From assembly GCA_002071415.1 (NCBI GenBank), contig MWFC01000001.1, positions 186,001 through 250,000 on the forward strand: 64,000 nt of DNA, read 5' to 3'. This document shows positions 56,742-64,000 of this stretch, piece after piece. The stretch is from Bacteroidetes bacterium ADurb.Bin012 (GTDB lineage: Bacteria > Bacteroidota > Bacteroidia > Bacteroidales > TTA-H9). A program made the translations under genes and the position numbers. The stretch's first letter is position 1; every line of letters starts with the position of its first letter. The notes under the pieces are model-generated. The model ran no database searches and was not told the DNA's origin. It was given only the letters and a program-made list of their open reading frames with translations.

Positions 56742-57875
56742 TTATCCCAGACAATACAGTTTAAGTCCACCGAACCATATTTTCCCCTCTTCTATGCAGG
56801 CCGAACTCCGGATAACATCGCGGGTTATATAATCCCATTCTATATGGCCATTAGAAAGCTGCAGGCAATAGAATTTTCCATCGTCGCAGCCAAAATATAC
56901 ATTTTCTCCACAAATAACTGGAGAGGAATGAATTGCTCTATCAAATCTGATTTGCCATAAAATTTCTCCATTCAAAGGACAGAGGGAATATAAAATTCCT
57001 GATCTTGAGCCAAAAACAAGATGATTAGTATCGATAGCAGCGGAAGAGAATATGGGAGAAGCAAGAGTTTCTTGCCAGATAATATTCCCTTGGTCTCCAT
57101 TCAAACAATAAAAATTATTACCCAAAGTACCCACAAAAACATGACCTTTGAAAATAGCTGCCGTAGCATGAATGGCTGCATCCAATCGAGTTTTCCACAG
57201 AAGACTTCCACTGTGTATATCCAACGCATAAATCCATCCATCACGGCTTCCCACAATTAATTTTCCATTGGTAAAAGCTGGAGATGCCACTACCCATCCT
57301 TCGGTTTCATAGTTCCATTTCAATTTTCCCGAATAAGCATCCAGCGCATAAATATTTCCATCTATTCCTGAGATATATAAGATACCATTCAAGACTGCAG
57401 GCGATGAAAAAACCCAGTCTTTGGTTTCGAAACTCCATTTCATTCGTCCGTTGTTGGCATTCAGGCAATAGACATGATGGTCGAAACTGCCAAACCAAAG
57501 CAAACCATCGTTTATAGCGGCCGTTGACCTTATTTCACGTCCCGTCTTGAATTGCCAGATGAGCGAACCATCCTGCGCATCTAAACAGAAAAAACTATGG
57601 CTGTCGGAGCCGAAATATACTTTCCCTTCGGCCATCACCGGACTGGCATAAACGCCGGCAAGTTCATGAAAGGTATAAAGGACTTTTGGATATTGATTTA
57701 TAGACTTTGTTTTGGCAATTCCTGTTCTGGAATAATTACCGCGGAACATGGGCATAAACGAAGGATTCCTTTCTTCGGCCTTCATGATGAGCTTCTGCGT
57801 TACATCCAACAACATGCTGGCTTGTTTTACGATTCCTTCATTTCTTTTCCGTTCTAACTTTCCTAAGTTGCTCAT
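56742..57875 (-). CDS. cytoplasmic PQQ-type beta-propeller protein
   Basis: 377 residues. After a charged N-terminal helix (residues 1-40) come about eight blades of the PQQ/quinoprotein repeat, each with a core like GxxYxLDAxxGxLxWxxxT (for example GNIYALDAYSGKLKWNYET, DGWIYALDIHSGSLLWKT). Repeats resemble BamB, but there is no signal peptide or lipobox, so a cytoplasmic binding platform is more likely. Its first 38 bases overlap the end of the J-domain gene, so the two are almost certainly translated together. Function unknown; there are no visible PQQ-dehydrogenase catalytic residues. Confidence 0.85.
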   Translation of the reverse strand: MSNLGKLERKRNEGIVKQASMLLDVTQKLIMKAEERNPSFMPMFRGNYSRTGIAKTKSINQYPKVLYTFHELAGVYASPVMAEGKVYFGSDSHSFFCLDAQDGSLIWQFKTGREIRSTAAINDGLLWFGSFDHHVYCLNANNGRMKWSFETKDWVFSSPAVLNGILYISGIDGNIYALDAYSGKLKWNYETEGWVVASPAFTNGKLIVGSRDGWIYALDIHSGSLLWKTRLDAAIHATAAIFKGHVFVGTLGNNFYCLNGDQGNIIWQETLASPIFSSAAIDTNHLVFGSRSGILYSLCPLNGEILWQIRFDRAIHSSPVICGENVYFGCDDGKFYCLQLSNGHIEWDYITRDVIRSSACIEEGKIWFGGLKLYCLG

Positions 57876-58776
57876 GTTCGGTTTTCAAAAATTGATATTC
57901 AGCATTCAACTTCATTTTTGTCTGCTCAAAATATTCATCCCAATCGCGAATATTCATCAGAGTATGATAAACTTGACTTTCTTCGAGTTCACGGATTTCG
58001 GACTGCAAAATTTTTAAATCGGCCTGCAGGCGTGCTAAACGAGCCTCCAGAAGTTCCCTTTCTTCACTAGGAGTACGTAGCCTACTAAACATCCTGCTCC
58101 GTGTAAGTAATTTATGTATCTCTTCTACTTTTTGAATGTCGTTAATCATATAGGCGCGATTGAGTTCTATGAAAACCTTTCGAGCTTCTTCACGAAAGTC
58201 GTCGTTCACGATATCGGGGTGACACAGTTTACTGGCTTCACGATACATTTTTTTCATGCTTTCGCGCTGCTTTTCATCAAGAATTTGTAAAGGCTGAATT
58301 TTTTCCAAGCTGCGCCTTTGATGCTGATAAGCAGTATAATCCTTTTTGGCTTCTTGGTAATTTGCCTGATATGAGGAATCTACATCCTGAAGTAAATAAA
58401 ATATCTCCATCTGTATTTTCAAAATCTTTCCGATAAGCCATCCCAAGTCACTGTTATGACGAATACGAAACCGATCAATCTCCTTGAGTATTTCTGTTTT
58501 CTTATATTGGACCACCGAAAGCTGGGTTTCAAGAATTCTTATTTGAGTTTTAATTCCTTGAATGTTAATGTCGGAAGGAACAATATGCTGGGTTTTTTGC
58601 AATACATCTTGAATCTCATGGGTCAATTCTGTGAATAGCTTTTGACGAAAGAGATGGTAAAGATATTTCACTTCTTCGCTATGATCTTCGAGGAGAATGG
58701 CATCAAACTCGAGCTGGAGTTCGGTCAATTTGCGCTGTTCCAATAAATGTAAAATGGTTCGCAGACGGCGGTGCAT
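57838..58776 (-). CDS. coiled-coil protein with internal J domain
   Basis: 312 residues. Two coiled-coil regions (about 70-105 and 235-310) flank a J domain at about 165-220, recognised by the HPD tripeptide (186-188) in MYREASKLCHPDIVNDD and the following helix FIELNRAYMIND. No Gly/Phe or zinc region, so it is a class C-type J protein that would recruit DnaK to a special client or site. The obvious partner is the beta-propeller encoded next, overlapping by 38 bases. It is 9 bases from the upstream amidohydrolase gene. Confidence 0.82.
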   Translation of the reverse strand: MHRRLRTILHLLEQRKLTELQLEFDAILLEDHSEEVKYLYHLFRQKLFTELTHEIQDVLQKTQHIVPSDINIQGIKTQIRILETQLSVVQYKKTEILKEIDRFRIRHNSDLGWLIGKILKIQMEIFYLLQDVDSSYQANYQEAKKDYTAYQHQRRSLEKIQPLQILDEKQRESMKKMYREASKLCHPDIVNDDFREEARKVFIELNRAYMINDIQKVEEIHKLLTRSRMFSRLRTPSEERELLEARLARLQADLKILQSEIRELEESQVYHTLMNIRDWDEYFEQTKMKLNAEYQFLKTEHEQLRKVRTEKK

Positions 58777-58785
58777 CAGCAGCTG

Positions 58786-60438
58786 TTATTTATGAAAAAC
58801 ACATTTACCATTAATCCAAGTTTGTTCTACCACAATATGAGGTATGCTGTCGTCGGGAAGCTGCATCAAATCATCGGAAGTTACGATAAAATCGGCTTTT
58901 TTACCTGGTTCTATCGAGCCGATTTCATTTTCGAGGAATGTTGATTTTGCAGCCCAAAGCGTCATGCCATACAAGGTTTCGCGTCGTGAGAGTTTGTTTT
59001 GGGGTAAAAAACCGCCTGGAGGTCGATGTTGCAAATTTTTTCGGGTAGTGGCTGCATAAAAGGTGAATATGGGATTTACCTCTTCTATGGGGAAATCGGT
59101 CCCCAAAGCTATCCATCCGTTTTGGGTGAGAAGATCGTGGTAAGTATAAGCATATTGGAGGCGTTGGGGTCCAAGGCGTTTTTCAGCCCAATCCATATCG
59201 GAAGTTGCGTGAGTTGGCTGAACGGAAGGAATGATGGAAAATTGACCAAATTTCATCAAATCTTCAGGATCGACTACCTGAGCATGCTCTATACGCCAGC
59301 GACGATCATTCTTACCTTTCAATATTTCGGAATAAATATCCAGCATCAATCGGTTGGCCGAATCGCCAATGGCATGTGTACACACCTGAAAATCAGAATT
59401 ATATGCTTTAAGACAGATTTCTTTCAGTATTTGGGGAGATTCAACAAGAAGTCCATGAGTATTGGGGTCATCGGAATAAGGACTTTTTAAAAGAGCACCT
59501 CGACTGCCCAAAGCTCCATCGGCATAAAGTTTTATAGCGTTTACCAACAAACGATCGGTTTTGTATATGCCATGATGCATAAATTCAGAAATTGTGAGCG
59601 AATCAGGATTGATCATGGCAACAATCCTGATCTTTAGAACTCCATTTTTTTGTAATTCATCTATCGTATGAATGACATGAGTCGGCAGTCCTGCGTCATT
59701 TACCGCAGTCAATCCATACGAAATGCAAATAGCTTCAGCCTTTTGCAGGGCATGTTTCAGCAATTGTTCATCCATGGCGGGGATGGCTTCCATCAATTTT
59801 TCCTTGGCATTATCCAGAAGCAATCCAGTGGGTTTTCCCTGAGAAATTAAAATTTCTCCACCGTCTATTTTAGTATCGGAAGATATACAGGCGAGTCGAA
59901 GTGCCATGTCGTTGGCCAGAGCTGCATGACCATCCACCCGAACTATAACTACTGGGATATTGGGAAAATTTTTCTCAAGTAAGGAATTATCGGGAAACTT
60001 ATTATCAGGGAAGAGATTTTGGTCCCATCCCCTACCCAGCAACCATGTTTGAGGATTTTCTGCTATAAACGACTTCAAGCGTTCGATGATTTCATCCATG
60101 GAACGAGTGCCTTTTAAGTTAGCCCATCTTATCATGGTTTCACCCAATCCCAAAAAATGGCAGTGTGCATCCATAAAGCCTGGGTAAACGGTTTTCCCGT
60201 GTAAATCGAGTGTATCACGGGCCGAAAACTTCTTCAGAATCTCTTTGGTTTTGCCTGTTGATAGAATTCGCCCTTCCTTGATGGCAAAGGCCTCCTGTTG
60301 GCTGAAATGTTCATCGAGTGTATAAACATTCGCATGAATGACAATGAGGTCGGCTTCCTGTTTTTGCTCGTGGCAACTACTCAATACTAGAAATATCATA
60401 GGAAAAATAGATAAAGAAAAGATTTTTTTCATAGACAA
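58786..60438 (-). CDS. lipoprotein amidohydrolase (YtcJ-like)
   Basis: 550 residues. Lipoprotein signal with lipobox VLSSC (Cys at about 22). Amidohydrolase fold: DLHGKTVYPGFMDAHCHF (His-x-His metal ligands), CTHAIGDSANRL, WRIEHAQVV, and LGTDFPIE with a late Asp. YtcJ-like members act on formyl, urea or related amide compounds; the natural substrate is unknown. Placement between transport and J-domain genes in one run suggests shared expression. ATG at 60432 is an alternative start. Confidence 0.87.
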   Translation of the reverse strand: MSMKKIFSLSIFPMIFLVLSSCHEQKQEADLIVIHANVYTLDEHFSQQEAFAIKEGRILSTGKTKEILKKFSARDTLDLHGKTVYPGFMDAHCHFLGLGETMIRWANLKGTRSMDEIIERLKSFIAENPQTWLLGRGWDQNLFPDNKFPDNSLLEKNFPNIPVVIVRVDGHAALANDMALRLACISSDTKIDGGEILISQGKPTGLLLDNAKEKLMEAIPAMDEQLLKHALQKAEAICISYGLTAVNDAGLPTHVIHTIDELQKNGVLKIRIVAMINPDSLTISEFMHHGIYKTDRLLVNAIKLYADGALGSRGALLKSPYSDDPNTHGLLVESPQILKEICLKAYNSDFQVCTHAIGDSANRLMLDIYSEILKGKNDRRWRIEHAQVVDPEDLMKFGQFSIIPSVQPTHATSDMDWAEKRLGPQRLQYAYTYHDLLTQNGWIALGTDFPIEEVNPIFTFYAATTRKNLQHRPPGGFLPQNKLSRRETLYGMTLWAAKSTFLENEIGSIEPGKKADFIVTSDDLMQLPDDSIPHIVVEQTWINGKCVFHK

Positions 60439-60444
60439 AAGTTA

Positions 60445-61206
60445 TTAATTGGGTGAAGCTGCCAAGGCGAAATCGCTGACCAATTGAAGATGATCGGAAC
60501 AAAAATGCAAATCCAGCGGATTCAAACCATACTTTTCAAGCCAATTTTCATTCAGATAAAGAAGGTGAAAGACAAAGGAATAAACCGCATTGAGTAAAGG
60601 GGAGTAAAAAATAAAATCGAGGCGGTTAGGACTGAATGCCTTGGAATAATCACGCCAAGTAAAGGCTAAAGGTCGGTCGATTTGATGGGGTGCCAGATCG
60701 GTAAACCAAGGCTTTTGAGCTTGGGTGAGCTGGATAGTAATGATGTTGTAGTAAGGAATTTCAGAGCCCACCATATTAAAATCTCCTGTTATCACGACTG
60801 GCAGCCGCAATATCGTATCTTCCTTTCTCCAAACAGAATAATTTTTTTCTAAATAATACATGATGGCTTGAGTTTCGGCTATACGTTCCTTGTCTAATGA
60901 ACAACAGGAAAGATGAACAGGAATCAAAATAAGTGTATCCGGATAAGGCAAATCTGTTTGGATGGAACAGGCGGCAATATTATGGTTGTCGCCAACGATA
61001 ATTGCAGAGAAATTTCTATGAAGGCCATCATGCAAGCTAAATTCCCTTAAGAACTCAGCGTTTGTTCCATTCACACGGCAGCCTGTGGCTGGATTATCAT
61101 CGCCATCCATAATAATCGGGTTTCTATAACTTTGACAAAAAAGCCAGGAAGTGGTAAAAAACGAACCGACAAAAAGCCAAACGCTCAGAAGATTATTTTT
61201 TTGCAT
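60445..61206 (-). CDS. secreted EEP-fold (endonuclease/exonuclease/phosphatase) protein lacking the N-terminal half
   Basis: 253 residues. Signal peptide (MQKNNLLSVWLFVGSFFTTSWLFCQ), then directly the second half of an EEP domain: VHLSCC, VITGDFNMVGSE, RLDFIFYS and CSDHLQLVSDF. The early Asn and the QE metal-ligand strand of normal EEP enzymes are not found, so catalysis may be lost or altered. It may be an in-frame deletion product or a special subfamily. It overlaps the ATPase gene end by 14 bases and is 6 bases from the amidohydrolase start. Confidence 0.7.
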   Translation of the reverse strand: MQKNNLLSVWLFVGSFFTTSWLFCQSYRNPIIMDGDDNPATGCRVNGTNAEFLREFSLHDGLHRNFSAIIVGDNHNIAACSIQTDLPYPDTLILIPVHLSCCSLDKERIAETQAIMYYLEKNYSVWRKEDTILRLPVVITGDFNMVGSEIPYYNIITIQLTQAQKPWFTDLAPHQIDRPLAFTWRDYSKAFSPNRLDFIFYSPLLNAVYSFVFHLLYLNENWLEKYGLNPLDLHFCSDHLQLVSDFALAASPN

Positions 61207-62221
61207 TTTTCAAAAATAAATCGAGTTCTTCTAAATTATGAAATGTATATACCTGTTGATAAAGAGAAAATCGTATTTCCCAGTTCGCATCGATTCGTAG
61301 CCAATGTTGACTATTTTCGGCTTTCGCAACCGGGAGAAATCCTCTTCGTTTAATGAACGCCGCGATGAGAGGATGAAGTTCTTCATTTACATCGATAAAA
61401 ACAGGAAGCCCTTGAGTTTGTTCAACCCCATAGTCGAAGGAAAAAGGGTTGAATTTTTTTCCGTTGTGCTCGAAATAATCCTCGAGCAGGGAACTGGCGA
61501 AAATTTCGTTGGGCACTCCCGAAACTATGGGTTTATCGGTGGCCATAAGTATGATTTCATCGGCCTGCCGAAAAGCCAAAGGCACGTCATGCGTAGAAAT
61601 TAGAATGGTTTTGTTTTGCTGATGAGAGATGTTTGCAAGCAGTTGCATAATTTCGATTCGGCTCGGGAAATCGAGAAAAGCGGCTGGTTCATCTAAAAAG
61701 ATATAGGGCGTTTGTTGAGCCAAAGCTTTGGCTATCATTACTTTTTGCTTTTCTCCATCACTGAGGTGGTCAAAAAATTCGGCAGCCTTGCAGTGGATAC
61801 CCACCATCTGGAGTACATCGTGCACAACAGCTTTATCGGAAGGTGTAAGATGACCCCAAAAGCCGGTATATGGTTGGCGACCCATAGCTACTACTTCGTA
61901 AACTGTAAGCAAAGGCAGTGCAGGTTGTTTGGTTAGTACAATGCTGATGCAAGTCGATAGACTCGATGGCGAAAATTGCGATAATATCTTGCCCGAAATG
62001 GTGATTTGGCCGGCCAGAGGCTTCAAGAAACCCGACAACGTGCGAAGCAATGTAGTCTTGCCTGAACCATTGGGTCCGATAATACAATACAAACGACCCC
62101 GCCTGAAATTTAAATTGATATCCGACGCAATTACAGACTTTGGATTCAAATATCCAATGCTAAGATGATTCGTTGTTAAAGCATCTTCATGAATGGGGAA
62201 GACTCTTCTGTTGAATTTCAT
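61193..62221 (-). CDS. cobalamin/Fe(III)-siderophore-type ABC transporter ATPase
   Basis: 342 residues. Walker A GPNGSGKTTLL, Q-loop, ABC signature LSDGEKQKV, Walker B PYIFLDEPAAFLD, H-loop STHDVPLA: the FepC/BtuD group. About 80 residues beyond the usual domain (from about 260, ending LDLFLKNAKK) form an extra C-terminal domain of unknown role. It lies 13 bases from the permease gene. Confidence 0.92.
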   Translation of the reverse strand: MKFNRRVFPIHEDALTTNHLSIGYLNPKSVIASDINLNFRRGRLYCIIGPNGSGKTTLLRTLSGFLKPLAGQITISGKILSQFSPSSLSTCISIVLTKQPALPLLTVYEVVAMGRQPYTGFWGHLTPSDKAVVHDVLQMVGIHCKAAEFFDHLSDGEKQKVMIAKALAQQTPYIFLDEPAAFLDFPSRIEIMQLLANISHQQNKTILISTHDVPLAFRQADEIILMATDKPIVSGVPNEIFASSLLEDYFEHNGKKFNPFSFDYGVEQTQGLPVFIDVNEELHPLIAAFIKRRGFLPVAKAENSQHWLRIDANWEIRFSLYQQVYTFHNLEELDLFLKNAKK

Positions 62222-62234
62222 TCACACATTGATT

Positions 62235-63284
62235 TTAATTTTTTAAACGCAGAATCACCCCGATCATCACTGGAGCGCCAATCAGCGAAGTGATGGCATT
62301 AATGGGCAGTGCACCTCCAAACACTGGCAAACGAGCAATAAAGTTACATATTAAAGAAAGAATCGCGCCTGTTAGCATGCTCACAGGTAACAAAATATGA
62401 TGGTCGTGCGTTGCCAGAAGACCTCGACAAAGATGTGGAACAGCCAATCCGATAAAAGCTATAGGACCACACCAGGCAGTTATAATCGAGGTTAAAAATC
62501 CAGCCACAAATATGATAAGGGTACGAGCTAAACTTAGCTTCAATCCAAGGTTCTGGGCATATTCATCTCCTAAGAGCATAAGGTTGAGAGATTTTGCTAA
62601 TAAAAGCGAAAAAACAAGTCCAATCATTACTGCTGGAGTAATTATCTTCAATTGTTCCATGCTTACTTCCGAAAAGCTTCCCATTCCCCAAATCACGTAA
62701 TGCTGAAGGTCGTCTTTCAGGCTGTAAAATTTGAGCAAACTCACCAACGAATAGCTCAGATAACCCAACATCAGTCCAAGAATAAGCAGTTGGCCGATGT
62801 TTTTCAGACGTGCCGAAAAAAATAGAAGAAGCATCAACACACTCAAAGAGCCGATTAGAGCAGCCAGCGTAATGCCAATATATCCCCATGAACCTGATGA
62901 AAATATGGAAACTCCGCTAATATGGCCGGCTGCCATAGTTACGAGGGCTACACCCAGACTTGCTCCAGAACTGATACCCAGAATGGAGGGATCGGCCAAA
63001 GGATTGCGGAACAAAGCCTGCATAAGTAGGCCTCCAATGGCCAGTGAAGCCCCTGCCAATATGGCCATTAAAGCCTGAGGTAATCGAAATTCATATACTA
63101 CCAGAGCATTCTGATTCAAACCTCTTCCCTTCCCTGCAAAAATTTGCATTATTTCCGAAAAACTTACTTTTACTGTACCCACCGAAAGATTAGCAAAAAA
63201 CAATATCACAAAAGCCAGAAGTAAAAAGATACCGATAAAGATGCGGAAAGCCGGAGTATGACGTGAGATGTCTAAGGTATGCAT
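62235..63284 (-). CDS. FecCD/BtuC-family ABC transporter permease
   Basis: 349 residues, about ten membrane helices. GASLAIGGLLMQALFRNPLADPSILGISSGASLGVA is represented by its conserved core (NPLADPSILGISSGA), and GPIAFIGLAVPHLCR is the second family mark. It forms the membrane channel for cobalamin or a ferric siderophore. Its start overlaps the stop of the binding-protein gene as TAATG. Confidence 0.95.
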   Translation of the reverse strand: MHTLDISRHTPAFRIFIGIFLLLAFVILFFANLSVGTVKVSFSEIMQIFAGKGRGLNQNALVVYEFRLPQALMAILAGASLAIGGLLMQALFRNPLADPSILGISSGASLGVALVTMAAGHISGVSIFSSGSWGYIGITLAALIGSLSVLMLLLFFSARLKNIGQLLILGLMLGYLSYSLVSLLKFYSLKDDLQHYVIWGMGSFSEVSMEQLKIITPAVMIGLVFSLLLAKSLNLMLLGDEYAQNLGLKLSLARTLIIFVAGFLTSIITAWCGPIAFIGLAVPHLCRGLLATHDHHILLPVSMLTGAILSLICNFIARLPVFGGALPINAITSLIGAPVMIGVILRLKN

Positions 63285-64000
63285 TACTCGATGATTTGAT
63301 AATACCGGGGTATATAATCAGGCAGAAGTTCAGGTCGAGTAAGATAGACCAAATCGGAGAGAATCAGTTCGGGATGGGCTACTCCTTCTTCATATAGAGG
63401 CACATGCGAAGCATTACAAACTACGACTTTTTGTTTTCGAGCTGACTCGAAAAGAACATAACGTTTATCGAGATTCAACAAATCCTGCAGGCTAAAATTT
63501 TCTTTCTGGCTAACCACTATCCGCCAATAATCAGCATCATGAGCTCTTGAGAATACCTCTTCGAAACCAAGGCCTTTGCTTGCGGTTTCGTTCAGGTCGG
63601 AAAAAACATAACTCAAACCGGCATCTTTGTATAATTGAGCCATATAACTTCTTCCTCCCGAAACATACCATACCCCAGAATTCATGAATCCATCGAATAT
63701 ACGCGCAGGTCGATCATTGTGAGAAACTTTCTTCTGAACACTTGAATACTCAGAGGCAATTTGACGAAAGATGCTGTCGGCTTCCTTTTCCTTTCCCACG
63801 AAATATCCGACAAAACGAATCCATTCGGCTCTTCCTAAGGGGTGATTTTCCATATAATCGGCTAAAGGCACGATTTGAAGCCCCATTTGTTGAAAACGAC
63901 TGTAATCCTGACCAGCATACAGCGTAATAAAAGACAAATCAGGTCGGCAGGCAATCAGTGATTCGGCTTCGATACGATCGCCTCGAGCAATTTCTTGAAC
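63284..64000 (-). CDS. ABC transporter periplasmic binding protein, C-terminal part (cut by window edge)
   Basis: The frame is open to base 64000, giving 238 residues of a type III (BtuF/FhuD-like) binding protein: ESLIACRPDLSFITLY, GLQIVPLADYMENHPLGRAEWIRFVGYFVGKE and a long linker helix are typical. The ligand, cobalamin or an iron chelate, cannot be told. It is the first visible gene of a seven-gene run; the promoter and signal peptide lie outside. Confidence 0.9.
   Translation of the reverse strand, partial: VQEIARGDRIEAESLIACRPDLSFITLYAGQDYSRFQQMGLQIVPLADYMENHPLGRAEWIRFVGYFVGKEKEADSIFRQIASEYSSVQKKVSHNDRPARIFDGFMNSGVWYVSGGRSYMAQLYKDAGLSYVFSDLNETASKGLGFEEVFSRAHDADYWRIVVSQKENFSLQDLLNLDKRYVLFESARKQKVVVCNASHVPLYEEGVAHPELILSDLVYLTRPELLPDYIPRYYQIIE

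Noticed and set aside
56742-57875. BamB (outer-membrane assembly lipoprotein)
   Set aside because: There is no signal peptide or lipobox, and the neighbour is a J-domain protein rather than Bam or ispG/der genes.

Overview
The window looks like a chromosome segment of an anaerobic member of the Bacteroidota, probably order Bacteroidales or a near relative. Evidence: many genes are preceded by the phylum's -7 promoter box TAnnTTTG and few have strong Shine-Dalgarno sites; there are two MiaA paralogues; the order zapA - 6S-like RNA - rny, a LysM/receptor protein after guaA, and relics of type IX secretion (T9SS) cargo proteins all fit this phylum; and a tungsten/molybdenum aldehyde oxidoreductase points to anaerobic life. 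No rRNA is present, so the genus cannot be named.

Layout. 1-8.3 kb: end of one miaA, an epimerase, a histidine kinase overlapping hemW, a pRiA4b ORF-3-like protein, a second miaA and an LTA-synthase-like membrane sulfatase. 8.3-14.2 kb: pdxB (minus), tRNA-Gly, a degenerate HD-domain protein, a membrane glycosyltransferase and ligA. 14.2-20.3 kb: an aldehyde ferredoxin oxidoreductase, a tiny winged-helix regulator, a thioredoxin, a ThiF/ThiS pair, a CAP-domain protein, a decayed T9SS sorting domain and a flavin reductase. 20.3-36 kb: mostly housekeeping (guaA, LysM lipid/wall-type receptor, gcvT, a C-S lyase, a HAD phosphatase, Na/Pi symporter, argS, a beta-helix lipoprotein, rpsA with a structured leader, rnz, tRNA-Arg).

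36-48 kb is more accessory: an MFS carrier, a DUF4163/DUF3298 protein, an ankyrin-PPP phosphatase fusion, two orphan genes transcribed divergently from a promoter region full of TTAAG/CTTAA palindromes, a PflA-like radical SAM protein and a hybrid histidine kinase with an NtrC-type response regulator. 48-55 kb: trmD, a coiled-coil gene plus zapA, a 6S RNA candidate, rny, transketolase, an outer-membrane barrel and an HD hydrolase.

55.3-56.7 kb is a decayed zone with a broken secreted-protein gene and short repeats. 56.7-64 kb is one tight minus-strand run of seven genes: a cobalamin/siderophore-type ABC importer (binding protein, permease, ATPase), an EEP-fold protein lacking its first half, a lipoprotein amidohydrolase, a J-domain coiled-coil protein and a signal-less PQQ-type beta-propeller. 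The last two overlap by 38 bases and, with the ankyrin-PPP fusion and the palindrome-controlled orphan genes, are the best candidates for undescribed biology. I see no CRISPR array, prophage, intact insertion sequence or restriction system.
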